A DNA stretch of 64,000 bases from Candidatus Amarobacter glycogenicus (GTDB lineage: Bacteria > Chloroflexota > Dehalococcoidia > Tepidiformales > Tepidiformaceae). The stretch covers positions 310,001 through 374,000 of the forward strand of contig JADJZF010000003.1 in NCBI GenBank assembly GCA_016719395.1, written 5' to 3'. Shown one piece after another: positions 51,537 to 60,868 of this stretch. The stretch's first letter is position 1; the number at the start of each line of letters is the position of its first letter. The notes under the pieces are model-generated. The model saw only the letters and a program-made list of their open reading frames with translations, was not told the origin of the DNA and did not search any database. Made by a program: the position numbers and the translations under genes.

Positions 51537-52434
51537 TTACTTCTTGATGACGCCCGGTGTCTGGAAGTTGACCTTCGGCAGCTGGTCGCCGCGGATTTCG
51601 AGCTGGATGAAGACCATCGTCGCGCCGTTTTCCAGGAGCGGCTGACCGATGACGACCTGGTAGTCGAACGCCGAGCCAGGGATGCTGGCAGTGGCCGAGT
51701 GCTGTTCGAGGAGTACGTTGCCTGCCGCCGGCGCGGACAGCGGGAGGCCCACCTGATCGCCCACGCAGGCGTCGGCTGTGGTGCACCCGGCATCGGTCAT
51801 GAAGACGTGGACAGTGCCATCGAGGCCGAGCTTCGTCGCGCTGCCGGCCGGGAACGCGTAGGTCACGTCGAGTTGTTTCGCCGTCGGCGCCTTCAGCGCG
51901 GGTGCAGCCCCACCGGTGCCCCAGTCGACGCCCTGCGGATCGGACTTGTAGCGCAGTTCGGCCCAGGCAACGTTGCCCTGGGCGTCTTCGATGCGGACCT
52001 TGTAGCGTCCGAACGCGCTCGCCGGGACGCTTGTCGTGTGGCTGGTGGCCAACCCGTTGAGTTCTTCGGTATAGAGGGCAGCGGGGCCAACCTGGTTGGT
52101 CATTGCCATGACCTTCGCCGTCACCGGCACGTTGCTGGCGAAACGGATGGTCACGGCGCCCGGGCCCGGCGTGGCTGCTGCGCAGCCAGAGCACCCGCGG
52201 CGATGCCGCCGGTACCGGGTCGTCGGCGGGAGCGGGAGTGACAGGCGGCACGACTTCCGGTGTGGGTTGCGGAGCAGGCGGCGTGGGGTCGAGTTCCTCC
52301 TGGATGTTCCATTCCGGCGGGGCGGTCGGGGCCGCCTGCTCCGGCTCGGCCGCCCTGGCACCGCAACCAAGGGAAGCGATTGAGATAGCCAGCAGGGCGC
52401 CGGCGAGAACGGGGCGAAGATTGTGGATGTTCAT
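51537..52434 (-). CDS. Secreted lipoprotein of unknown function (frameshifted)
   Basis: From the ATG ending at 52434 the product begins MNIHNLRPVLAGALLAISIA with lipobox SLGC, then a Pro/Ala-rich linker (PTPEVVPPVTPAPADDPVPA). That frame then becomes Arg-rich nonsense. In another frame a coherent beta-rich domain runs from about 52190 (PGPGAVTIRFASNVPVTAKV, FGRYKVRIEDAQGNVAWAEL, VNFQTPGVIKK) to a stop at 51537 and a good terminator. One or two indels between about 52150 and 52245 would join them. No known domain recognised; possibly fibronectin-like. Confidence 0.65.
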
Positions 52435-52590
52435 GGTCTGGTCTCCCGAGTCGATGTTGGGGATTAGACCGGCATCCGGGGCAGTTCTTACATGGACCCG
52501 GCCTGCTCCTGACACACCGCCGCCACCAGTCTCAAGGCGAGGGGCAGAACTGGCTGAGCGACGACGGTGGGTCGCCACTACACTGGATCT

Positions 52591-54483
52591 GTGGCCTCAT
52601 CCACCATCTCGGAGAAGATCCGCAGGCAGCTGGCAGCGCTGCCCGCGCGCCCTGGCGTCTACATCATGCGCAACGCCAAGGGCGAGGTGATCTACGTCGG
52701 CAAGGCAGCCAAGCTCAAGGACCGCGTCCGCTCCTACTTCGGCTCGCCCCACATGATGGAGCCAAAGACCCGCGCCCTCCGGGAACACATCGAGGATTTC
52801 GAGTACATCGTCGTCGGGAACGCGGGAGAAGCGCTCATCCTCGAAGCCACGCTGATCAAGCGCCACCAGCCGTTCTTCAACATCCGTCTCAAGGACGACA
52901 AGCGCTATCCCTACCTGAAGGTCGACGTCCAGAACCCCTGGCCGCGGGTCTACATCACGCGCCGCATCGAGAAGGATGGCGCGCGCTACTTTGGGCCTTA
53001 CGCGAGCGCCGGTTCGGTGCGGGCGACCCTGGACCTGACAAAGAAGCTCTTCCCCTGGCGCTCTTGCACGAAGGAGATCACGGGCAAGGACGCCCGGCCC
53101 TGCCTCGACTACTACATCAAGCGCTGCATCGCCCCCTGCACCAGCTTCTGCACCAGCGAGGAATACGGCGAGGTCATCGAGGATGTCATCCTCTTCCTCG
53201 AGGGCAAGTCCGATGATGTCCTCCGGCGGCTGCGCCACCAGATGGAGGCTGCCGCGGAGCGGATGGAGTATGAGCGGGCGGCACAGGTGCGCGACCAGCT
53301 CCGCAGCATCGAACGCACGGTCGAGCGCCAGATGGTCTCTACAACGCGAAAAGAGGATGTCGACATTTTCGGCATCGCCCGGGACGGAGACCAGGCATGC
53401 GTCCAGGTGTTCTTCGTCAGGGGGACGCAGATGATCGGCCGGGACACGTTCGTCCTGGAAGGCGTGCGCGACGAAGCCGAGAGCGCGGTCCTCGCCAACT
53501 TCCTCCTGCAGTACTACGAAGGCGCGCAATACATCCCGAAACTTGTTGCCATCCCTTCCGACGCCGAAGAGCGCGAGACGATCGAAGAGCTGCTGACCGA
53601 AAAACGAGGCTCGCTGGTGGAGGTGCGGGTGCCGGAGCGAGGTGAGAAGAAGCGACTGGTGGAGCTGGCCGGAGACAATGCCAGAGAGGCGCTCTCGCAC
53701 ATGCGGGTCAAGTGGATGGCGGATGCGAACAAGACCGAACAGGCGCTCGAGCAACTGATGGAGGAGCTGTCGCTGCCCGAGATGCCGCACCGGATCGAGT
53801 GCTATGACAACTCCAACATCCAGGGCACCAGCCCGGTGTCCAGCATGGTCGTTTTCATCGACGGCAAGCCAGCTACGAACCAGTACCGGCGTTTCAAGGT
53901 GAAGACGGTGGTCGGCGCGGACGACTTCGCAACGATGGCCGAAGTCCTCCGCCGGCGATTCAAGAACCACGCGAAAACAGCGGACCAGGGCGAGCAAGGG
54001 GATTCGGCGAATCTCGAAGCGCCCGACCGGGTTGCGGACCGAGGGGCCGAAGGCTGGGAGACGCCCGACCTGGTGATTATCGACGGTGGCAGGGGACAGC
54101 TCGGCGCAGCGGTCCAGGTGATGCGCGAGCTCGGCGTGCACCACATCCCTGCGGTGGGGCTGGCGAAACGGTTCGAGGAACTCTTCGTGCCTGACGAGGA
54201 CGAACCGGTCGTGCTGCCGCGCGGAAGCGAAGCGCTCTACCTCGTCCAACGGCTGCGCGATGAAGCGCACCGGTTCGCCATCACGTTCCACCGCCAGGTG
54301 CGGGGCAAGAGTTCCATCCAGAGCGCGCTCGACACGATCCCCGGGATCGGACCGAAGCGGAAAAAGGCGCTGCTGCGAAAGTTCGGCAGCGTGAAGCAGA
54401 TCCGGGAGGCGGACGTGGCCGAGATCGCCAGCACCGTCGGGTTCACGAGCGCACTGGCTGAGAAGGTGAAGGCCGAGCTGTAG
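52591..54483 (+). CDS. uvrC: Excinuclease ABC subunit C
   Basis: Nuclease that cuts both sides of a lesion in nucleotide excision repair. It has about 630 residues from a GTG at 52591 (a GTG at 52567 is also possible). Domains in order: GIY-YIG nuclease (PGVYIMRNAKGEVIYVGKA), Cys-rich segment (RCIAPCTSFCTSEEYGEVI), UVR helical motif (AAERMEYERAAQVRDQLRSI), the RNase H-like C-terminal nuclease (RIECYDNSNIQGT and DLVIIDGGRGQLGAA), and HhH motifs (LDTIPGIGPKRKKALLRKFG). No SOS box is seen upstream. Confidence 0.96.
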   Translation: MASSTISEKIRRQLAALPARPGVYIMRNAKGEVIYVGKAAKLKDRVRSYFGSPHMMEPKTRALREHIEDFEYIVVGNAGEALILEATLIKRHQPFFNIRLKDDKRYPYLKVDVQNPWPRVYITRRIEKDGARYFGPYASAGSVRATLDLTKKLFPWRSCTKEITGKDARPCLDYYIKRCIAPCTSFCTSEEYGEVIEDVILFLEGKSDDVLRRLRHQMEAAAERMEYERAAQVRDQLRSIERTVERQMVSTTRKEDVDIFGIARDGDQACVQVFFVRGTQMIGRDTFVLEGVRDEAESAVLANFLLQYYEGAQYIPKLVAIPSDAEERETIEELLTEKRGSLVEVRVPERGEKKRLVELAGDNAREALSHMRVKWMADANKTEQALEQLMEELSLPEMPHRIECYDNSNIQGTSPVSSMVVFIDGKPATNQYRRFKVKTVVGADDFATMAEVLRRRFKNHAKTADQGEQGDSANLEAPDRVADRGAEGWETPDLVIIDGGRGQLGAAVQVMRELGVHHIPAVGLAKRFEELFVPDEDEPVVLPRGSEALYLVQRLRDEAHRFAITFHRQVRGKSSIQSALDTIPGIGPKRKKALLRKFGSVKQIREADVAEIASTVGFTSALAEKVKAEL

Positions 54484-54487
54484 GGGG

Positions 54488-55025
54488 TCAGTCCTGTTCG
54501 GGTGTGAAACTGCGCCCGCACCTGCGGCTCGGGACCCCAGTCCGCGGGCCAGGCATCGCCATACGCGAAGATCCCGTGCGCCCAACCGTCGAGTTCGGGG
54601 CCAGAGATGCCGTTGGCCCCCAGGATCGTCCCGATGTGGGCCCGGTGTTCCACTCCGTGGACGAGCAACTGGGTGAGAATCGTGGCGGCACTTCGGCTAC
54701 CGTCCCGAAGCTGCATCATCGTGCCGGGCTCCGGCAACGAGTCGACCAGTCGGTTGAGGTTCGCGCCGGACTCACGCGCGAGGACTGCCAGGTCATCGAG
54801 ACTCGGCGTCTCCGAACGAACCGCGTCGACTTGTGGCAGCGAAAGTAAGCTGCGGTGATACCTGAACTCGCTCGAAAGGAGATGCTCGAAGGTCTGCCGG
54901 ATGCTCCCGAAGACGCCACCTGCCCGAAGGTCGAGCGCCTCTTCGGGCAAGGTCCGAAGGAACTCGAGGAGTCCCCGGTTCGCCCAGTTGTTGTAGTCGA
55001 TCAGGCGGTGGAGGTAGGTGGTCAT
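54488..55025 (-). CDS. DinB-fold protein (probable 3' frameshift)
   Basis: DinB/YfiT-like helical protein. The ATG ending at 55025 gives MTTYLHRLIDYNNWANRGLL, the classic DinB start, with His in FEHLLSSEFRYH and LVHGVEHRAHIGTIL. In the given sequence the frame runs on antisense into uvrC to 54237. Removing one T from the TTT at 54507-54509 makes it end at 54488 as QFTPEQD, five bases from the uvrC stop, so the shorter form is preferred. Unknown substrate. Confidence 0.72.
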
Positions 55026-55134
55026 CGGGCGAGTGTACCGGGGGCGACGGGCCGGAAGCCGCGCTGTGCGCCGCCGCGAACTACGCACCTGGGCTGAGCC
55101 CCGAAAACCATCCGGGGCCGAGAATCGAGCTGGC

Positions 55135-56396
55135 CTAGGTGCCTTCCTGCCAGCTCGTGAGGTAGCGCTGTTGCTCCTCCGTCAGGTAGTCGATGGCGAC
55201 ACCCATGGCATGGAGCTTCAGGCGGGCGATCTCCTGGTCCACATCATGCGGGATCTCGTACACCGTCTTTCGAGCTTCGTATGGTTCAACGCGATCCATT
55301 CGGCGCCGAGGGCCTGGTTCGCGAACGACATGTCCATGACGGCGGCCGGGTGGCCTTCGGCAGCGGCGAGGTTCACGAGGCGGCCTTCGCCGAGGAGGTA
55401 GAGCTTGCGGCCATCCTGGAGGTGGAACTCCTCGACGGAGTCGCGCACGCGCTTCTTCGCCTCGCTGAGCGCCGCGAGCGCTTTGAGGTTGATCTCGCTG
55501 TCGAAATGGCCGCTGTTGGCCATGATGGCGCCGTCTTTCATCGACTCCAGGTGCTGGCGGTCGATGACATTGCAGTCGCCAGTGAGGGTGACGAAGATGT
55601 CGCCTTCCTTCGAAGCCTCGGCCATCGGCATGACGCGGAAACCGTCCATCACGGCTTCGAGCGCCTTCACCGGATCGACCTCGGTGACGATGACCTGGGC
55701 GCCCATCCCGCGCGCTCGCGAGGCCACTCCCCGCCCGCACCAGCCGTATCCGGCGACGACGAAGTTCTTGCCGGCGAGAAGCACATTCGTGGCGCGGATG
55801 ATGCCGTCGATGGTGCTCTGGCCAGTGCCGTAACGGTTGTCGAAAAGGTGCTTTGTGTCCGCTTCGTTGATGGCTACGATGGGGTAGCCGAGCGCTCCAT
55901 CGGCAGCCATGGCCCTCAGGCGGATGACACCGGTGGTGGTCTCTTCCGTACCGCCGACGACACCTGGGAGCAGGTCGCGCCGGTCCTTGTGGAGGACGGC
56001 GACGACATCGGCGCCGTCGTCCATGGTCAGCTGCGGGCCGTGCTCCAGCGCCTGGTGGATGTGCCGGTAGTAGGTTTCGTTGTCTTCGCCGCAGATGGCG
56101 AACACAGGGATACCGTAGTCGTTCACGAGTGCCGCAGCGACGTCGTCCTGGGTCGAGAGCGGATTGCTCGCGCACACCCGCAGGTCAGCCCCTGCGTCGC
56201 GCAGCGTGATCGCCAGGTTCGCGGTCTCGGTGGTGACGTGGAGGCACGCGGTCATGCGGATGCCCTGGAGGGGCTTCTCGCGCTGGAAACGCTCGCGAAT
56301 GAGCTTGAGGACGGGCATTTCGCGGGCCGCCCACTCGATGCGGCGGACTCCCTCGGGTGCGAGCGCGAGGCTGGCGATATCGCTGGGGACGGTCAT
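55135..56396 (-). CDS. ahcY: Adenosylhomocysteinase (frameshifted near the 3' end)
   Basis: Splits S-adenosylhomocysteine to homocysteine and adenosine, relieving methyltransferase inhibition. Motifs: TACLHVTTETANLAITLRDA, SNPLSTQDDVAAAL, NEADTKHLFDNRYGTGQST, and the NAD fold VVAGYGWCGRGVA. The main frame ends in nonsense after HTKLE. The conserved tail (KTVYEIPHDVDQEIARLKLH to YLTSWQEGT) continues in another frame to 55135. An A missing from AAA at 55268-55270 restores HTKLEKTVYEIP. Joined length about 420 residues is normal. Last gene of the salvage operon. Confidence 0.92.
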
Positions 56397-56453
56397 TCAG
56401 ACACTCCTGGGGACGGCGCGGAGGTGTGCCTTCGAAGCGCCGGAGTTCAACGG

Positions 56454-57362
56454 TTAGTCGTGAAGGCTCACGAAGCTCCCATCATACTTGCGACCACGGA
56501 TTGCGGCACGAATGCGCCGAATCGATGAGCCCATGCCGGAAGGATCGCGGCGGGCAGCGCTCGCTTCAACGAGCTGGCAAACCTCGCGAAACCCGAGGCG
56601 GGCGTAGGCCGCGACAGCGGGCGTGTTGTTCGGGTCCACGGTCAGCACGACGTGGTCGCAGTACTCCAACAAGGCTTCAGTGACGGCGCTGGTGGTCGCG
56701 GTGGCGAACCCCTGCCCGCGCGCCTCCGGGTGGGTGAACACGTTCCCGACGACGGCGACGCCCTCCTGGCGGGAGACAACGTGCGTACCGGCGACGGCTA
56801 CGAGGCGGCCGTCTGCGACGATCCCCCGGTAGACGCCGCTGTCGATGTGTTCTGGGATGTAGTAGCTCGGGCCGCCCTCACTGCCGTAGAGGGCATTCAC
56901 CTTGCGGATGTCGATCCCGCTGAGGACCGCGGTGTGGTGTGTGTGGACCGGTGCGAAGGCCGCCCGCGTCACGCCCATGCGGATCATTGGTTGCTGATTC
57001 GCGAGACGGTAGTACTTCCGGAGCACATCCAGGTGCTGCGGCTGGCATGTTGCATACGTTTGTGCGGGTCCGGGGTGGATGGAAAGGATCGCGGAGACCG
57101 CATCGGGGTCACCGAGGACGAAAGTGGCATCGCCAAGCCCTCCCCGGCTGTGAAGGACGAGTCCGGTCCCGGTCGTGCCACGGGCGTAGAACCAGCGCGT
57201 CCGCGGAAACAGCGCGGGCTCAAGCTGGCCAAGCGCATAGGCGGTGTATTCCACTCGTGGCGCGAGGATCGAGCGGATCGTCGCGATGTCGCTAACGGGC
57301 TGGACCACATAGTCCAGGCGATGGCGCGAGACGCCCTGCCAGCGGACCTCGCGTTCGGCCAT
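56454..57362 (-). CDS. GNAT-family N-acetyltransferase
   Basis: Acetyltransferase, 302 residues. The C-terminal half has the acetyl-CoA binding loop (VVGNVFTHPEARGQGFATAT) and NNTPAVAAYARLGFREV. The N-terminal half is a second, degenerate GNAT-like domain (SILAPRVEYTAYALGQLEPA). Its ATG overlaps the PfkB stop by one base (TAATG), so it is translationally coupled to the salvage genes. Substrate unknown. Confidence 0.85.
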   Translation of the reverse strand: MAEREVRWQGVSRHRLDYVVQPVSDIATIRSILAPRVEYTAYALGQLEPALFPRTRWFYARGTTGTGLVLHSRGGLGDATFVLGDPDAVSAILSIHPGPAQTYATCQPQHLDVLRKYYRLANQQPMIRMGVTRAAFAPVHTHHTAVLSGIDIRKVNALYGSEGGPSYYIPEHIDSGVYRGIVADGRLVAVAGTHVVSRQEGVAVVGNVFTHPEARGQGFATATTSAVTEALLEYCDHVVLTVDPNNTPAVAAYARLGFREVCQLVEASAARRDPSGMGSSIRRIRAAIRGRKYDGSFVSLHD

Positions 57363-58277
57363 TAGCCATCGACCTCGAAGTGCGTCAGTTCTCGGAAGCG
57401 GCGGTAACGCGCCTCCACCTCTTCCCGAGTGAGTGTAAGGAGCCGTGACGGCCCGAATCCCTCGACCTGGAACGACGCCACGGTGGAACCATAGATCATC
57501 GCCCGGCGAATCTCACCTGGTGTTACCTCGCTGATCGAATCGAGGTAACCCATGAAGGCGCCGGCGAACGCATCCCCTGCACCGGTAGGGTCGACGACCT
57601 CTTCGAGGGGGTAACCAGGCGCAACGAAGTACTCCCCATCGCTAATCAGGGCGGCGCCGAATTCGCCCAGCTTGATGATGACCGTCTTCACACCATCTCC
57701 TCACCAGGGACCGCCCGGCGCGAGCGATGCTCGGGAGTTTCGCGAGTTCTCGCGCTTCGCTCTCGTTGAGCGTGACGAAATCGGCCAGGCGCATGGTCTC
57801 CCGTAGCTCGGCCGGGTTTTCATCGATGAACATCTTGATCGTGTCGACGAGCGTGACCTTCGGCGAGTCGAGCGAGGCGATGAGGTCCCGCTGGTAAGCG
57901 GGGTGCCCGGCGGCCAGACAGGCAACCGTGCTGTCCCTCCACTCGGGCAGCACGGGGGGCAGATGGGCGATGCTCACGCCCAGTTCCGGATACCAGGTCT
58001 CCCGCGAGTTCATGTCGTAGCTGTAGCGGGCCCCCCAGACGCTCGTCTTCCCGCCCTCGATGGTCTTTATCCCGGCCGTGTCGATGTGGGGGTGTTCGAG
58101 CTTGCGGCGGTGCGCATCCGGAAAGTCTTCGCCGACGACGGCCAGGATCCGGACATCGGTGAAGAGCGCTCCTGCGAGGGCGGTCGCAGTCGCCGATCCG
58201 CCCAGGGAGCGCTCGGCCTTCCCAAAGGGCGTCTCGATGTCATCGAGGGCCACCCAGCCGGTGACCAGCATCGTCAT
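57362..58277 (-). CDS. PfkB-family carbohydrate/nucleoside kinase (frameshifted)
   Basis: Ribokinase-like kinase. The ATG ending at 58277 follows a good Shine-Dalgarno (GGAGAG, six-base spacing). TGWVALDDIETPFG and RSLGGSATATALAGAL are the N-terminal signatures; the catalytic DPTGAGDAFAGAFMGYL is in the C-terminal part. The frame breaks near 57701: removing one base joins ARAGRSLV to GDGVKTVIIKLGEFG. Joined length about 304 residues. In the present sequence it is read through from mtaP without a stop. Within this operon it could phosphorylate adenosine or a ribose-type sugar; not assignable. Confidence 0.82.
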
Positions 58278-59150
58278 GCCGTTCTCTCCGAGGCCGCGCG
58301 CCAGGATCGGCCGCAGGCGTTCGCGGTTCTCCGCGCCGATCGACGAGGGTTGCGTCACGAGAGCCGAGTCAAGCGCTGTTCGGCACCCGCAGCCCTCGCC
58401 GGGGGGCAGTACCTTCGCCAGCTCGCGGACGGCCAGCTGGGCGGTCGCGACATTCTTCGCGAGGGTGGCGAAGACCGTCGTAGCGTCGACGGTGCGGCCC
58501 TCATTCCAGGCGTCGTAGTCGGTTACGGAAGCGAGCGTGGCGTAGCAGAGCTCCGCTTCGCGGGCGAGCTTTGCCTCCGGCAGCGCCGTCATCCCGATGA
58601 GGTCGGCGCGCCATTCGCGGTGGAGTTCGCTCTCGGCGCGCGTGCTGAACGCCGGGCCTTCCATTACCACGTACACACCGTCGCGGTGGACCGTCGCACC
58701 GGCAGCTTCGACAGCCTGGCGGGTCGCGACGCGCATCGCGGGGCAGAACGGCTCGGCGAAGGCGATGTGCGCCACTACACCGTTCCCAAAGAACGTCGAT
58801 GCACGGACTCCGCGCGTCCTGTCGATCAGCTGGTGGGGGGTAACGAAGTGGCCGGGCCGGTAATCCTGGCGCAGGCTGCCGACGGCCGACACCGAGAGCA
58901 CGCGTTCGACACCAAGGCTCTTCAGTGCCCAGAAGTTCGCGCGCTGCGGCAACTCGGAAGGGAGGAGGACGTGCCCGCGGCCGTGGCGCGCGAGGAAGGC
59001 GACGCGGTTCCCTTCGAGCGTGCCGATGCGGATTGAATCACTCGTTGGGCCGAAGGGCGTCTCAATAATCGCCTCTTCGACCTGGGAGAGGCCGGGCATG
59101 TCGTAGAAGCCCGAACCACCGATCACGGCCAGGGGGATGGTGCTGCTCAC
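58278..59150 (-). CDS. mtaP: S-methyl-5'-thioadenosine phosphorylase
   Basis: Phosphorolyses methylthioadenosine to adenine and methylthioribose-1-phosphate. About 291 residues from the ATG ending at 59150. Signatures: AVIGGSGFYDMPG, FLARHGRGHVLLPSELPQRA, SVSAVGSLRQ, VVMEGPAFSTRAESE and GMTALPEAKLARE. No stop separates it from the PfkB kinase in this sequence, so it reads as a fusion. The alternative frame has a TGA (58274-58276) overlapping the kinase ATG as ATGA, the typical operon junction, so the fusion may be an artefact of one more indel. Confidence 0.9.
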
Positions 59151-59197
59151 GAGGCTCCCGCGGGATGAATGTCGCGTCAGTGTACGCCGGAGAGGCG

Positions 59198-60220
59198 TTA
59201 TGCAGTTCCCAGGTGCGCGCGAAGAGCTACCGCGTAGGGAGGACGCACGATGCCGGCCTCCGTGACGAAAGCCGTTATCAACTCTCCCGGGGTCACATCA
59301 AACGCCGGGTTAAAAGCGCCAAGGCCTTCCGGGCTCCAGCGCTGGTCGCCGAAACCGCCGACTTCCAGCGCGTTGCGGAACTCGATGGGTATGCGGGTGC
59401 CATCCGGGCAAGCGGGATCGAACGTCGAGCGGGGTGCGGCGATATAGACGGGCACCCCGTGGCGGGTGGCAACGGCGGCGAGCCCGTACGTGCCTATCTT
59501 GTTGGCGGTGTCGCCGTTCATGGCTATCCGGTCGGCCCCGGTGATCACAGCGCCGACCCGGCCCGAGGCGATCAGGGAGGCTGCAGCCGTGTCGGGCAGC
59601 AGGCTGGCCGGTATTCCCGCACGTTTCAGTTCCCAGGCGGTGAGCCTCGCACCCTGGAGCAACGGCCGGGTCTCAGTCGCGTAGCAGTGCGAGAGCCGCC
59701 CCTGCTCCCAGGCTGTCCGCACGATCCCCAGGGCTGTCCCGATCCCACCGGTAGCCAGCGCACCGGTGTTGCAGTGGGTCAGCACGGCCGAACCCTCCGG
59801 GACGAGGGCAGACCCGTGCATGCCAAGAAGCCTGTCCTGGGCGATGCGCATTGCCAGGTACCCGCGGGCGAACACCCAGAGCGCCTCGGGGCGCCCAGGA
59901 AGAGGTACGTCCCGGACCGATGCGACCGCCTTCTGCGCGCCAGTCGCCAGTTCGACGGCCGTGGGGCGAGTGGCGCCGACGCGCTCGGCAGCGGCGGCCA
60001 GCGCACCATCCGACGGACCAAGTGTCTCAGCCGCGATTGCCATCGCCCCGGCGCCGACGATCCCCAGGAGAGGTGCGCCGCGGACCCGGAGCGAAGCGAC
60101 CGCTTCGCAAATCGTCCCGATTTTGCCCAGGTCGAGCCAACGCTCGTGGTGAGGCAGGAGCGTCTGGTCGAGTACGCGCAACACTGGAGGCACAAGAGCG
60201 ACGGGGGCAAGCGGTTCCAC
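59198..60220 (-). CDS. mtnA: Methylthioribose-1-phosphate isomerase
   Basis: Converts methylthioribose-1-phosphate to methylthioribulose-1-phosphate in methionine salvage. It has 340 residues. The catalytic Cys is in VLTHCNTGALATGG and the catalytic Asp in ITGADRIAMNGDTANKIGT. RVRGAPLLGIVGA near the start binds phosphate. It lies directly upstream of mtaP, whose product it uses. Later salvage genes (mtnB to mtnD) are absent from the window. Confidence 0.94.
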   Translation of the reverse strand: MEPLAPVALVPPVLRVLDQTLLPHHERWLDLGKIGTICEAVASLRVRGAPLLGIVGAGAMAIAAETLGPSDGALAAAAERVGATRPTAVELATGAQKAVASVRDVPLPGRPEALWVFARGYLAMRIAQDRLLGMHGSALVPEGSAVLTHCNTGALATGGIGTALGIVRTAWEQGRLSHCYATETRPLLQGARLTAWELKRAGIPASLLPDTAAASLIASGRVGAVITGADRIAMNGDTANKIGTYGLAAVATRHGVPVYIAAPRSTFDPACPDGTRIPIEFRNALEVGGFGDQRWSPEGLGAFNPAFDVTPGELITAFVTEAGIVRPPYAVALRAHLGTA

Positions 60221-60268
60221 ACCGTGAGTCTAACGGGGTTCGGTGTCCTGGAGCGGAGTAGCTTCGCG

Positions 60269-60784
60269 TCAGGCGTAGGCGACCAGGCTGCGGACGGTGT
60301 ACGACGCGAGGCGTGGCCGGCCCTCAAGCGCCTCGAGCTCTATGGCGAAGATCAACCCTGCGACCACCCCGCCAATGAGTTCGACCAGCTTTGCCGCAGC
60401 GAGCGCCGTCCCACCGGTCGCCAGCAGGTCGTCTACGATCAGCGCCCGAGTGCCGGGAGGCATCGCGTCCTCGTGGATGTCGAGACGGCTCTCTCCGTAC
60501 TCAAGGGAGTACTCGACCGACATGCGTGCCGCCGGCAGCTTGCCCGGCTTGCGGACGGGAACGAACGGGAGCCCCAACCGGTCGGCCAAGGGGGCGCCGA
60601 AGATGAAGCCCCGCGACTCGATCCCAACGATGCAGCCGGGGCTCAGGTCCCGGGCCATCGAGGCCATCCCATCGAGTACCGCACGAAGGCCTTCAGCGTC
60701 GCCTAGCAGCGGCGTGATGTCTCGGAAGAGGATGCCGGGCTGCGGGAAATCCGGGACGTCCCGGATCAGGCGCTTCAGGTCCAT
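60269..60784 (-). CDS. apt: Adenine phosphoribosyltransferase
   Basis: Converts adenine to AMP with PRPP. It has 171 residues from the ATG ending at 60784, starting MDLKRLIRDVPDFPQPGILF. The PRPP loop is RALIVDDLLATGGTALAA and the adenine-binding region GIESRGFIFGAPLA. First gene of the salvage operon; it recycles the adenine released by mtaP. Confidence 0.95.
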   Translation of the reverse strand: MDLKRLIRDVPDFPQPGILFRDITPLLGDAEGLRAVLDGMASMARDLSPGCIVGIESRGFIFGAPLADRLGLPFVPVRKPGKLPAARMSVEYSLEYGESRLDIHEDAMPPGTRALIVDDLLATGGTALAAAKLVELIGGVVAGLIFAIELEALEGRPRLASYTVRSLVAYA

Positions 60785-60868
60785 GCACCGGATTCTAACG
60801 CGAACCAGGCCCAACGCGGCCCCGTCCCGAAGCTGGGCCCGGAGACGGACCGCGTGCAGGCCGTTGTC

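Noticed and set aside
54237..54487. C-terminal extension of the second DinB-fold protein through uvrC
   Set aside because: Sequence is antisense to conserved uvrC code; a one-base correction ends the gene at 54488.
52597..54585. 662-residue open frame antisense to uvrC
   Set aside because: uvrC on the other strand has every expected motif; this frame has none.
55281..56528. 415-residue open frame antisense to ahcY
   Set aside because: Shadow of a highly conserved enzyme; composition and lack of motifs argue against it.
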